The notes beneath the pieces were generated by a model. That model had not been told where the DNA came from, ran no database searches, and worked only from the letters and a program-made list of their open reading frames with translations. Made by a program: the position numbers and the translations under genes. Shown here in pieces: positions 26,870 to 36,106 of a stretch of 64,000 bases of DNA. Positions within the stretch are counted from its first letter, which is position 1, and every line of letters begins with the position of its first letter. This DNA is from an uncultured Planctomycetia bacterium (GTDB lineage Bacteria > Planctomycetota > Phycisphaerae > FEN-1346 > JAACEH01), in contig CAIYVX010000023.1 in assembly GCA_903929765.1 (NCBI GenBank), positions 62,001-126,000 of the forward strand, in the 5' to 3' direction.

Positions 26870-28669
26870 CTAACCCGGATACCGCACATAAACCGGGCAG
26901 GGGCCCACTTCAACTTTCACCTTCCCGCCCTCCACCTTCACCGTCCGCTCATGTCCGAACATGTCCGTCACCACCGCATCGGCTGCCCAGCCAAACATCG
27001 GCAACTCCACCGTCTTCGGCCCCGCTACGTTCCACGCCATAATCACTGGCATTACCTTGCCGCCCACGGGACGCCTGATATCCGCCTGAAGCGAGAAAGC
27101 ATAATACCCATCCGTACCTTCGCTGATCACTTTCTCAATCCGCGGTCGCGGCAACATCTTTATCATCGTCTGCGCCGCATATGCCGACGGCCGCCACGAG
27201 CCATCCCGCAGGAAAAATCCCCCGTTGAAACCATCCGTGTCCGTGCAGAACATGATATGCACCCGTCCCACCCCCAGCCGCAGTGCCAGCGCGTACAGCC
27301 GCACCACATACGCCGCCTGCAACAGCGGGGTCGTCGGACGCCCCGCCGTCTCGAACCGTCCGCCATCCTCTTTCCCTATTGCCCAGCCCACCTCCGTGTA
27401 CCAGATCGGCTTCCCCTCCGCGCCGTTCTCTTTCATCATTTTCCGGATTGCCGCCCAACTCCGGGCCACCGAATAGCTCCCCCACGACTCCACCTTGTCG
27501 CTCTCCGGCGGAACCTCGTGGACGTAGGGATGCGTCGACAAAATGTCGAAACTCTTTCCCGCCGCCTCATTCTTCGCAAACACGTGCTCGAAGAACCGCA
27601 GGTCGCCCTGGCTCGACCCGCCCGCCCCGAACCCCACCACCCGCACGAGCGGCCACTTCTTTTTCACCAACTCACACGCCGCCGGCAGCACCTTCGCATA
27701 GAGCGCCTCCCGTTCCGCCTCCACCTCGCCGGGATGTTTCTCCTTGTGCGGCGGAATCAGGTACTGAAAATTCGGCTCGTTCCAGATCTCCACCGCCATG
27801 ATCGGCCGCTTCGCCAGAGCCGGATTCTCCTCAAAAAACTTCCCTCCCGGCCCGTATCGCGTCAGAAACGCGTCGATGCTCTTCATATAATCCGCAATGA
27901 ATGCCTCATCCGAATCGTAATCCAGACGGTTTTTCTTCTCGCCCGATATCGCCGGATCCAGTTGCAGGCACTTCATCACTTCCATCTCATCCGCCACAAA
28001 GATCTTCATCGCCTCGTCATCCAGCGGCCCCCCGATGCGCAGCGACTTCCACCCCACCTTCAGAATGCTCGCCCGATTATTTTTGTATTCATCCGTCCAT
28101 GTGTACAATCCATACGGTGCGCCGCCACCGGCCTGCACCGTCTCCAGCGCCGGCCACGGCTGCGCCGACAACTTCCACGATCCCGGTATCTTCTCCGGCT
28201 GAACCACGGCCGCGCTCACGTCCACTTTCGCTGCCGCAGTTGCGTTCGCCGCCGCGGGCGTCAGCCCTTTCGGCACCGGCAGTTGCGTAAACGACGCCGC
28301 TTTGCTCTGCGGCAGAATCCTGATCCAATCCCCGTCTTTCGCCTTGATCATCACCAGGTGCTTCGTGCGCAGCACATCTTCCAGCAGGCCATACAGTTCC
28401 GAAATCTTCACCACGTTCGGCAGGATCGTGATGACTCCGCCGGCTTTCAAGTCCGCCGGATCATAGATGAATTTCAGTTGCAGTTTATTTCCGACGAAGG
28501 TCACAAACGATTGCACCGATTGATCCTGCGGCAGAGGTGTAAGATCAACTGTTGCCTCCGCCGCAACCGCCGACTGCCCGGCCATCGCCGAAACCGCCAT
28601 TTCCGCCCCAGGCGCCGACCCCGCCCATCCCGCCAGCACCAACACCATCACGGCCATTCGTATCATCAT
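26870..28669 (-). CDS. Secreted glycoside hydrolase (clan GH-A-like) with N-terminal secretin N0/STN-like domain
   Basis: SD AAGGAGG; signal peptide MMIRMAVMVLVLAGWAGSAPGAE; SFVTFVGNKLQLKFIYDPADL...ISELYGLLEDVLRTKHLVMIKAKDGDWIRILP parallels GspD; catalytic-type EIWNEPN and WYTEVGW. Confidence 0.82.
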   Translation of the reverse strand: MMIRMAVMVLVLAGWAGSAPGAEMAVSAMAGQSAVAAEATVDLTPLPQDQSVQSFVTFVGNKLQLKFIYDPADLKAGGVITILPNVVKISELYGLLEDVLRTKHLVMIKAKDGDWIRILPQSKAASFTQLPVPKGLTPAAANATAAAKVDVSAAVVQPEKIPGSWKLSAQPWPALETVQAGGGAPYGLYTWTDEYKNNRASILKVGWKSLRIGGPLDDEAMKIFVADEMEVMKCLQLDPAISGEKKNRLDYDSDEAFIADYMKSIDAFLTRYGPGGKFFEENPALAKRPIMAVEIWNEPNFQYLIPPHKEKHPGEVEAEREALYAKVLPAACELVKKKWPLVRVVGFGAGGSSQGDLRFFEHVFAKNEAAGKSFDILSTHPYVHEVPPESDKVESWGSYSVARSWAAIRKMMKENGAEGKPIWYTEVGWAIGKEDGGRFETAGRPTTPLLQAAYVVRLYALALRLGVGRVHIMFCTDTDGFNGGFFLRDGSWRPSAYAAQTMIKMLPRPRIEKVISEGTDGYYAFSLQADIRRPVGGKVMPVIMAWNVAGPKTVELPMFGWAADAVVTDMFGHERTVKVEGGKVKVEVGPCPVYVRYPG

Positions 28670-28813
28670 CCCGCCTCCTTCGGCTCCAGCCCGCCACACT
28701 CCTTTATACGTTCCCTACTCGCCCCACGCAAGACGCCACACATGACATTTTGCCTTTACCCCCGCCTCCCGTTTTGTACAATGCTCCCGCGCCCTTGCCG
28801 TTGTTGTTTCCGG

Positions 28814-28862
28814 GTGCCACACTTTGAAGCCCCGGCTTCGCCGGGGCCAAAGTGTGTTCTTC
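28814..28862. repeat. Family A element (GTGCCACACTTTGAAGCCCCGGCTTCGCCGGGGCCAAAGTGTGTTCTT)
   Basis: Near-identical copies at 1040-1087 and 5161-5210; composite version at 49903-50003. Confidence 0.88.
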
Positions 28863-28887
28863 TTCTTTTTCTTTTGTCGTTGTCGTT

Positions 28888-28919
28888 CTTTTTTAATTTT
28901 TCATTTTTCATTTTTAATT
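28888..28919. repeat. Family D AT-rich element
   Basis: ttttttaatttttcatttttcatttttaatt. Confidence 0.75.
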
Positions 28920-28937
28920 GCTGTTCCCGAGCCGCCC

Positions 28938-29453
28938 ATGACCCAACTCCCCCAACCCGCCGCCCCGCTCCGCGTTCCGCCCGCCGTCATCCTCGGCCTC
29001 ATTGCCGCCATTGTCCTCGACACGGCCGTCCAGATGCTCTGGAAGCACATCGTCCTGGCCATTCCCTCTTCCGCCGGCCTGGCTCAGACCCTCCTCGCCG
29101 CCGCAAGCCAGCCCGCCGCCTGGATCCTCCTCGCCCTCTTCCTCGCCCAGTTTTTCTGCTGGATGATCGTCCTGGCCAAAGCCGACCTCAGTTTCATCCA
29201 GCCCATCACCGCGCTCAGTTTCGTCACCGTCGCCGTCTGTTCCGTCTTCTTTTTCCACGAACGCCTCGGCCCGCTCCGCGCCGTCGGCATCGTCCTCATC
29301 CTCGCCGGCGTCCGTTTCATCAGCCGGACCGACCACCGCACCGCTCCGCTCGGCGGACATAAGAAAGACTCCAATGGTGAATGTGCCACGGTCGGCTTGT
29401 CCGACCGTGCGAATGGCCAAGTGCACAAAGATAATAAGGAGGCCGCCCCATGA
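28938..29453 (+). CDS. DMT/EamA-SMR-like membrane protein, subunit 1
   Basis: Four hydrophobic helices; LSFIQPITALSFVTVAVCSVFFFHERLGPLRAVGIVLILAGV. Confidence 0.7.
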   Translation: MTQLPQPAAPLRVPPAVILGLIAAIVLDTAVQMLWKHIVLAIPSSAGLAQTLLAAASQPAAWILLALFLAQFFCWMIVLAKADLSFIQPITALSFVTVAVCSVFFFHERLGPLRAVGIVLILAGVRFISRTDHRTAPLGGHKKDSNGECATVGLSDRANGQVHKDNKEAAP

Positions 29454-29821
29454 CCTCCGACCGACTCCTCGGCATCGCCTTCGTTCTCGCCGCCGCCCTT
29501 GGCGAAGCCGTCGGCCACGTTATCTTCAAAAATGCCGCCGACCGCGGCCACCGCCCAGAAGGCATCCTCGCCTCGCTCCGCGCCGCCCTGGCCGAACACG
29601 GTCACATCGCCGGCGGACTCGCCGCTTTCGTCCTCGACATCCTCTTCTGGACCCTCGCCCTCAAGTTCCTCGACGTCAGCCTCGCCTTTCCCCTCAGCAG
29701 CCTTTCGCTCATCATGGTCGTCTTTCTCTCGCGCCTCTGGCTCAAAGAAAAAATCTCCCCGCGCCGCTGGATCGGCGTCGCCCTCATTCTCATCGGCACC
29801 GTGTTTGTAGGGTTAAGCTGA
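29450..29821 (+). CDS. DMT/EamA-SMR-like membrane protein, subunit 2
   Basis: ATGA overlap with upstream; VSLAFPLSSLSLIMVVFLSRLWLKEKISPRRWIGVALILIGTVFVG. Confidence 0.75.
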   Translation: MTSDRLLGIAFVLAAALGEAVGHVIFKNAADRGHRPEGILASLRAALAEHGHIAGGLAAFVLDILFWTLALKFLDVSLAFPLSSLSLIMVVFLSRLWLKEKISPRRWIGVALILIGTVFVGLS

Positions 29822-29841
29822 TTGTTGTTGCTTCTGTTTCT

Positions 29842-29890
29842 TCACCCCTCTTCCTTGAGGGAGAGGGTGGCCCGAAGGGCCGGGTGAGGG
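29842..29890. repeat. Family B element
   Basis: cacccctcttccttgagggagagggtggcccgaagggccgggtgaggg. Confidence 0.85.
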
Positions 29891-29919
29891 TGCATCGGTT
29901 TCGCTCTAAAGCGTTTTTC

Positions 29920-30213
29920 TCAACTGGAATTAATCCACGAGAACTATGAGGCAGAACCCGAACCACCACCACTACCTCAGGAAGCGTACGGAATTGACGA
30001 TGCCATGGCAGGCCTTTTCATGCCACGAAGGCAGTTCGAGGTATCCTTGACGCTTTGCGGGTGAGGAAGAACGTTGTCCTTCAAGGTCCTCCGGGAGTAG
30101 GCAAGACCTTCGTAGCCAAACGGGTCGCCTGGACCTTGCTCGGTTTTAAGGACGAGTCGCGCGTGCAGATGGTTCAGTTTCACCAGTCCTATGCCTATGA
30201 AGACTTCATCTTG
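29920..30213 (+). pseudogene. McrB-like AAA+ restriction subunit fragment
   Basis: QLELIHENYEAEPEPPPLPQEAYGIDDAMAGLFMPRRQFE / frameshift / GILDALRVRKNVVLQGPPGVGKTFVAKRVAWTLLGFKDESRVQMVQFHQSYAYEDFI then abrupt end. Confidence 0.8.
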
Positions 30214-31286
30214 ATCTTCTCCGGGGCTGGCGCCTTGAACTCGCCGTCGCCCACGCGGATCTCGACCGGCGGCGTGGCGATCTGGCCGCCCCAGAACGCG
30301 CGAGCTCGGTCGACCCTGTCCCCTTGGTATCCATCCGCCTCGTAGTAGCCGGTTACGGTGTAGATGCCTTTCTGAGATGTGTCGAGTCCGAGATCCTTCA
30401 GTGACTTGACGATCACGTCGTTCGCAATGCCGGCGAGCGTCCAGGACTTCCCGGGTTGGATCGTGATCGGCGTGGGCACGTTCTTGTCCCACCCAGGTTG
30501 CTCCGGACGCCGCAGGATGCGGCTCTGCCCGTCCGGCGTGACGACAAGGTAGAAGTCAGCGCGGTAGCCATTCGAGTATTTGTTGTCCCAGACGAGAATT
30601 GAGTTGCTGCCGCCCGCGGGCTTCACGTTGCGCAGGCTCATGGTCAGCGAGATGTCGTCGCCGGGCTTGATCGTGGTCTGCTTCACCTCCAGACTCGCCT
30701 GCAGGCCGTCGGCCACATCACCCCAGGTGGAGTCGGCGGTCCAGATCTCATCCTTGCCGGGGCCGGGGACTTCGAGACGTTCGGCGCGGGGGATCCAGGC
30801 GCACGTCGCCTTCCAGCCGGGTCCGTTTTCATCAGCCGGCGTCTTTTTTGTTTCCAGCAAGAGTCGCAAGCCGCCTGCCACCTTTTGAGCGCCGGAGATC
30901 GACAAGTTGTCAGCCTGCATGATGTCGCGCCAGCAGACCACCTTTTGGCCTTTGTCAAAGGTGGGACCAACTCTGACCTGAAAGTCCATCCGCTTGGCCT
31001 TAGTCTGTCCCAGCCGGTCCAGGAACACCTTCTCCTCGGCCGCGTTGCGAATCACGGCAAAGCCATTGTAACCGAGCATCTGCAGCGCCTTCTCGCGCCC
31101 CGTAGCGTCGGTCTTGACGAACCAAAGAAGGTCATTGACTTGCACCCTTGTATTACTCTCCGGCGCGGGCTGGGGCGTCTCCGACTTCGACTGCGGTGTT
31201 GGCGGAGGTGCTGCCTGACCCAGCGCCGCACTGCCCGCTAGCATCGTTACCGCCAGAACCACGAACACGCTTCGTAGAGTCTTCAT
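30195..31286 (-). CDS. Secreted protein of unknown function
   Basis: Signal peptide MKTLRSVFVVLAVTMLAGSAALGQA; C-terminal Ig-like/beta-rich region (TTIKPGDDISLTMSLRNV). Confidence 0.75.
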   Translation of the reverse strand: MKTLRSVFVVLAVTMLAGSAALGQAAPPPTPQSKSETPQPAPESNTRVQVNDLLWFVKTDATGREKALQMLGYNGFAVIRNAAEEKVFLDRLGQTKAKRMDFQVRVGPTFDKGQKVVCWRDIMQADNLSISGAQKVAGGLRLLLETKKTPADENGPGWKATCAWIPRAERLEVPGPGKDEIWTADSTWGDVADGLQASLEVKQTTIKPGDDISLTMSLRNVKPAGGSNSILVWDNKYSNGYRADFYLVVTPDGQSRILRRPEQPGWDKNVPTPITIQPGKSWTLAGIANDVIVKSLKDLGLDTSQKGIYTVTGYYEADGYQGDRVDRARAFWGGQIATPPVEIRVGDGEFKAPAPEKIKMKSS

Positions 31287-31627
31287 CTTCGCTTCTCCTT
31301 GTGTTCAGCCCGGGAGGGGCTGTTGAATTCTTAGACGCGCCGCCAGGACAACGGTTTCAAAAATCCCGAGCCAAGCCGAACCCGTGTCCCTCAGCCGACT
31401 TTTTCCATTTGGCGTTGCCCGGCACCACGACCGGGCTCTTCAGATAACAATTATGACGTTCGGCACCGAAAAAGCAATCCCGTTTCGCCCGATGCCCCCA
31501 CGATTTGCCCCCAAAGCGGCCCCGGAAGCTGTGTTTGCAGGCGTCCGCGGTCGCGTTCGAGCCCCATGGGCGCAGCGTGACACCGCAGAACCGTCCAGAG
31601 GCCGCAGGTTGACCGGCCCTCGCTGTG

Positions 31628-31993
31628 TCACCACAGCGCTACAGCCGCAGGCCGGGCGGCGAAGCGGCGTATCCGCTCAAGGATCGTCCTGTACAGGTCA
31701 CGCGGGATCGCCACTTCGGCCAGTTGGAAGGTCACATATCGGGCATGATGCACCACCTTGGCCCCGATCTTGATCAGCTTTTCCCGTAGCGTCGTCAGCG
31801 TCCAGTGCCTCACGCTGGCCGGCAGCGCCAAACGTCGCACGAAGTTACCCAGGTTGTAGGCCAGCTGCGCTGCGTCATCGAGGTCGCGGTAGGGAAAGAG
31901 GCCGGCGTCGGAACTGACCCTGGCTCCGTGAAACTCCAGCGTGATGGCCCGGTCGAAACCGACCCGCAACGCCTTCTGACCTGCTTCACCCAT
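31628..31993 (-). pseudogene. IS1380-family transposase remnant with internal deletion
   Basis: N-terminal MGEAGQKALRVGFDRAITLEFHGARVSSDAGLFPYRDLDDA joined directly to C-terminal AQLAYNLGNFVRRLALPASVRHWTLTTLREKLIKIGAKVVHHARYVTFQLAEVAIPRDL. Confidence 0.8.
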
Positions 31994-32126
31994 GGGGTAC
32001 TCCGCTTATGGACGGGTTGAACATCGGTATCGAGCCTATTCTACCGAGCAACCACGCAGGGCGCTATCAAAGAATCGCAAGGGTCATCTGGGAAATGCGG
32101 GCTCTAATCACCTCGTGCTGTCGTTT

Positions 32127-32164
32127 CTTTTACATTTTTAATTTTGCATTTTTAACTTTTAATT
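32127..32164. repeat. Family D AT-rich element overlapping the stop codon of the adjacent gene
   Basis: cttttacatttttaattttgcatttttaacttttaatt. Confidence 0.78.
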
Positions 32165-32620
32165 CCCCTCCACCGCCACCTTCACCACCAGCTTCTTTAT
32201 CCCCAACCCCGTCGCTCCCGCCAGCGGCGCATGAGCATCCTCCGGAAAGAATATCGCAAACGAGCCTCGCGGCACGGCGACCCAAGTCTCCGCCGCATCC
32301 GCAAACACTCCGATGTCCTTCTTTTCATCATACGCCGCCGTCGGCTGTTTACACTCCGCCGCAGGCTTCCACCCGATCTCTTCCTCGCCCTCAAACGTAT
32401 ATTGAATATCGATGTACTTCCGATGTGCCTCCAGCTTCGTCCCCGCCCGGCCCCGGCCCACCTTATGATCCACGCTGACGTGCAACCGCCGACCGTCCAA
32501 CTCGATCTTTCCCGGCGGCAACTCGGCCGCCTTGGCCTCGCGCAAAAACTTGAAGGCCGCCGCAAAGCCCGGATACATCCCCGCATACCGCGCCGCATTC
32601 TCCAGCCGATCCAGAATCAT
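32159..32620 (-). CDS. YhcH/YjgK/YiaL family protein
   Basis: LEAHRKYIDIQYTFEGEEEIGW, GSFAIFFPEDAHAPL, IKKLVVKV. Confidence 0.88.
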   Translation of the reverse strand: MILDRLENAARYAGMYPGFAAAFKFLREAKAAELPPGKIELDGRRLHVSVDHKVGRGRAGTKLEAHRKYIDIQYTFEGEEEIGWKPAAECKQPTAAYDEKKDIGVFADAAETWVAVPRGSFAIFFPEDAHAPLAGATGLGIKKLVVKVAVEGN

Positions 32621-32643
32621 CTGCCACTCCTTGTTTTCAGACG

Positions 32644-33702
32644 CTAATTCTTCCACGGCCGGTACTGATCCGCCGTTTCGTACATCGTCACAATATTCTC
32701 CACCGGCGCATCCACCTGGATATAGGTGTGCCCGGGTCCCAGCACATAGCCCCCGTCGCGCCCCAGAATATCAATCAGCCGCCGCACCTCGTCCGCCACC
32801 CGCTCCGGCTCGCTGCTCCGCAGAATTTCCTGTAAATCCACCCCGCCGTAAAAACACAGGTCGCGACCGAAATCCCGCTTCAACCCCTCCGGTTCCATCC
32901 CCGCCGCCCGCACCTGGATCGGTTCCAGCATGTCCACCCCCGCCGCGATGATCTGCGGCAACAGCGGCCGCACCGCCCCGCAGCAGTGCAACAGAAACTT
33001 CTTGTCATGCCGGTGCGCCGTCTCCACCATCCGCCGCAGGTACGGCGCCACAAACTCTTTGAAGCACTCCGGGCTGAACATCGGACCGAGCTGCGAACAA
33101 TAATCGTCCGCCATGTACACAATGTCGAGGCCCGCGCCGCCCTCCTTCAGCATCTTCTCCAGATAGGCCTGCGAGCAATCCGCGATCGTCTCGAACAGGC
33201 AGGCCGCATAATCTTTCCGCAGCGCCAGGTCCAGCAGCAGGTTTTCCATCCCCCGAATATACGTCGCCAGAAAATACGCCCCCCAGGTGAAATGCCCGAT
33301 GATCGCCCGCTCCTGGTGCGCCGCTATTTCCGCCGGCATTCCCGCAAAACTCAGCTCCTCCGGCCCCGGCCACGCATGCTGCCGAATGTCCGACAACTCA
33401 TCTTTCCCCGCCAGCGGACTGTAACACAACTCTCCATACGACCCACCGACGTACTCCACCGTCCGCGTCCGGAACCCCCACATCGATTCCCCCTCCGCCC
33501 GCGGCCGTTCCGGTTTTGTTCCCGGCCCCGGCCCCACCAGCCACGTGTCCACGTGCAGCCGGTCGAACAGCGCCTCTTTCGTCTCCACGCCAAAGCGCTG
33601 CTTCAGCGCCGCGTAGACTTCTTTCTCCGCATCAAATGTGATCGCCGTCCGATCTCCCGGCCGATGCTCCAGCGCCGCCCGTACGCGTTCCTTGCCCGTC
33701 AC
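32644..33702 (-). CDS. Uroporphyrinogen decarboxylase (URO-D) family protein (GTG start inferred)
   Basis: VTGKERVRAALEHRPGDRTAI, FLLHCCGAVRPLLPQIIAAGVDMLEPIQVRAAGM, GGYVLGPGHTYIQVDAPVENI. Confidence 0.83.
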   Translation of the reverse strand: MTGKERVRAALEHRPGDRTAITFDAEKEVYAALKQRFGVETKEALFDRLHVDTWLVGPGPGTKPERPRAEGESMWGFRTRTVEYVGGSYGELCYSPLAGKDELSDIRQHAWPGPEELSFAGMPAEIAAHQERAIIGHFTWGAYFLATYIRGMENLLLDLALRKDYAACLFETIADCSQAYLEKMLKEGGAGLDIVYMADDYCSQLGPMFSPECFKEFVAPYLRRMVETAHRHDKKFLLHCCGAVRPLLPQIIAAGVDMLEPIQVRAAGMEPEGLKRDFGRDLCFYGGVDLQEILRSSEPERVADEVRRLIDILGRDGGYVLGPGHTYIQVDAPVENIVTMYETADQYRPWKN

Positions 33703-33785
33703 TTTCCGTTCCTCTCTCTGATAGTTCCTTGCCCCCGCGCCGCCGATTATATCGCCCGCCGCGCCGCCGCACAACTTTTTTGCCC

Positions 33786-33814
33786 TTGACCAAAACTTAG
33801 CTTCCCTGTACAAT
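33786..33814 (+). promoter_or_regulatory. sigma70-type promoter of feoB
   Basis: TTGACC (33786-33791), 17-bp spacer, TACAAT (33809-33814). Confidence 0.65.
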
Positions 33815-33831
33815 GTTAGCGTTGCCTAACA
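33814..33831. promoter_or_regulatory. Palindromic operator candidate TGTTAGCGTTGCCTAACA (DtxR/MntR-like)
   Basis: Inverted repeat TGTTAG-N6-CTAACA overlapping the predicted start of transcription. Confidence 0.55.
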
Positions 33832-33850
33832 ATAACCTGGGTCGCCAACA

Positions 33851-35980
33851 ATGCCCGACGAAAAATTGATTCGCGTCGCCCTGGCCGGCAACCCCAACGC
33901 CGGCAAGACCACCGTCTTCAACGCCCTCACCGGCGCCCGCCAGCACGTCGCCAACTATCCCGGCGTCACCGTCGAAAAACGCCTGGGCCGCCGGCGCCAC
34001 GCCGGCCGACTCATCGAATTCGTCGATCTCCCCGGCATCTACGGCCTCACCGCCTACACCCAGGAAGAGGTCGTCGCCCGCGACTACTGCCTTCGCGAAG
34101 CCCCCGACGTCGTCGTTGACGTCGTCGATGCCTCCAACCTCGAACGCAATCTCTACCTCACCGTTCAGTTCATGGAACTCCAGGCCCCGCTCCTTGTCGT
34201 CCTCAATATGTCCGACGTTGCCCGCGACCGCGGCATCTCCATCGATGCCCCCAGGCTCTCCCGCCTCCTCGGCGTCCCCGTCCTGCCCCTGGTAGCCACC
34301 AAAGGGCAGGGGATCCCCGAACTTCTCGACGCCGTCATCGCCGCCGCTGCCCACCGCCCGCAACCCGTCGAAGTCCACTATGGCGCCGAAATCGACGACC
34401 AACTCGTCGCCCTCGAATCCCTGTTGCCGGATGGGTGGCATGGCCGCTTGCGGCCATGCTCTGAGGTTCCGCCCCGCTGGCAAGCCCTGAAACTCCTCGA
34501 AGGCGACGCCCTCATCACCGCCCAGATTTTCGCCGCCTTGCCCGACCCCACGCCGCTCCGCGCCGCCCTCGCCCGCGCCCAATCCCGCCTCAAATCCCTC
34601 CTCGGCGACTCCTCCGAAATTCTCATCGCCGACCGCCGCTACGGTTTCATCTCCGGCGCGTGCCGCGAAGCCGTCCGCACCACCGTCGAACTCCGCCACG
34701 ACCTCTCCGACCGCATCGACGGCGTCGTCACCCACCAGCTTCTCGGCCCGCTCATTTTCCTCGCCGCCATGTTCGCCGTCTTCTCCTTCGTCTTCGCCAT
34801 CGGCAACCCCCTCAAAGACCTCATCGCCGCCGGTTGCGACCATCTCGCCGCCACCGTCGCCGCCCTCTGGCCCGCCGGTTCCGCTGGGGCAGACAACCCT
34901 TTCCGCAGCCTCCTCGTCGATGGCATCATCGGCGGCGTCGGGGCCGTTGTCTCTTTCCTACCCAACATCATGCTTCTTTTCCTCGCACTGGCTTTCCTCG
35001 AAGACTCCGGCTACCTGGCCCGCGCCGCCTTTATCATGGATCGCGTCATGCACCGCCTCGGCCTCCACGGAAAATCTTTCGTTCCCATGCTCATGGGCTT
35101 CGGCTGCTCCGTCCCCGCCATCCTCGCCACCCGCACCCTCGACACCCGCCGCGACCGCCTGACCACCATGCTCGTCCTGCCCCTGATGAGTTGCAGCGCC
35201 CGCCTCCCGATTTACCTCATGATCCTCCCGGCCTTTTTCCCCCTCCGCTGGCAGGCCCCCATGCTCTGGCTCGTTTACCTCACCGGCATCCTCGCCGCCG
35301 TCGTCCTCGCCCGCCTGCTGCGCCGCACCATCCTCCGCGGCGAAACCGCCGAATTTGTTCTCGAAATGCCACCATACCGCATGCCCACCCTGCGCAGCGT
35401 CACCCTCCACACCTGGGAGCGCAGCAAATCCTACGTCCGCAAGGCCGGCACCGTCATCCTTTTAATCTCAATCCTGATGTGGTTCCTCACGAGCTACCCC
35501 AAGCCCGCCCCCGACGACCTCCCCGGCCTCACCCCAGCCGAATCCAAATCAGTTGCCGTCGCCCACAGTTACGCCGGCCAACTCGGCCAGGCCCTCGCCC
35601 CCGCCGTCCGGCCCCTGGGCTTCGACTGGCGCATCACCACCGCCCTCATCCCCGCCATCACCGCCAAAGAAGTCTTCGTCAGCCAGATGGGCATTGTCTT
35701 CAACCTCGGCGAAGTCTCCACCCGCGCCCCCGACTCCATCTCCCCGCTTACCCAGCAAATCCGCGCCCACTACACGCCCCTCACCGGCCTCTGCCTCATC
35801 CTCTTCTGCCTGCTCAGTTCGCCCTGCCTGGCCACCATCGCCGTCACCTGGCGCGAGAGCGGCCACATCTTCTGGCCCGCCCTCCAACTCTTCGGCCTCG
35901 CCCTCCTCGCCTACGCCGCCACTTTCGCCGTCCACCAGATCGGCTCGCTTTTGCATCTGGGCACGCAGTTAGTGGGATAG
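33851..35980 (+). CDS. feoB: Ferrous iron transport protein B
   Basis: [57 protein letters not shown]-type segment. Confidence 0.95.
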   Translation: MPDEKLIRVALAGNPNAGKTTVFNALTGARQHVANYPGVTVEKRLGRRRHAGRLIEFVDLPGIYGLTAYTQEEVVARDYCLREAPDVVVDVVDASNLERNLYLTVQFMELQAPLLVVLNMSDVARDRGISIDAPRLSRLLGVPVLPLVATKGQGIPELLDAVIAAAAHRPQPVEVHYGAEIDDQLVALESLLPDGWHGRLRPCSEVPPRWQALKLLEGDALITAQIFAALPDPTPLRAALARAQSRLKSLLGDSSEILIADRRYGFISGACREAVRTTVELRHDLSDRIDGVVTHQLLGPLIFLAAMFAVFSFVFAIGNPLKDLIAAGCDHLAATVAALWPAGSAGADNPFRSLLVDGIIGGVGAVVSFLPNIMLLFLALAFLEDSGYLARAAFIMDRVMHRLGLHGKSFVPMLMGFGCSVPAILATRTLDTRRDRLTTMLVLPLMSCSARLPIYLMILPAFFPLRWQAPMLWLVYLTGILAAVVLARLLRRTILRGETAEFVLEMPPYRMPTLRSVTLHTWERSKSYVRKAGTVILLISILMWFLTSYPKPAPDDLPGLTPAESKSVAVAHSYAGQLGQALAPAVRPLGFDWRITTALIPAITAKEVFVSQMGIVFNLGEVSTRAPDSISPLTQQIRAHYTPLTGLCLILFCLLSSPCLATIAVTWRESGHIFWPALQLFGLALLAYAATFAVHQIGSLLHLGTQLVG

Positions 35981-36106
35981 GGGTAGGTCGGGTCAACAGA
36001 CCCGACATCCGCATGCCCATGTTGTCATTAGTATGTAGGGTGGCATCTTGTATTCCGGCCAAATGGCTTGTATAATCACGCCAGATGGTTAAACAAGGAG
36101 ACGCCC

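Noticed and set aside
26951-29362. 803-aa plus-strand ORF
   Set aside because: Antisense to the hydrolase and out of frame with the DMT gene; Arg/His/Pro-rich composition
26731-29890. CRISPR array built from the interspersed repeats
   Set aside because: Repeats are of different families, irregularly spaced and palindromic; no cas genes in the window
31384-31773. 129-aa plus-strand ORF next to the IS1380 remnant
   Set aside because: Compositionally odd, overlaps the IS end, no SD or recognisable motif
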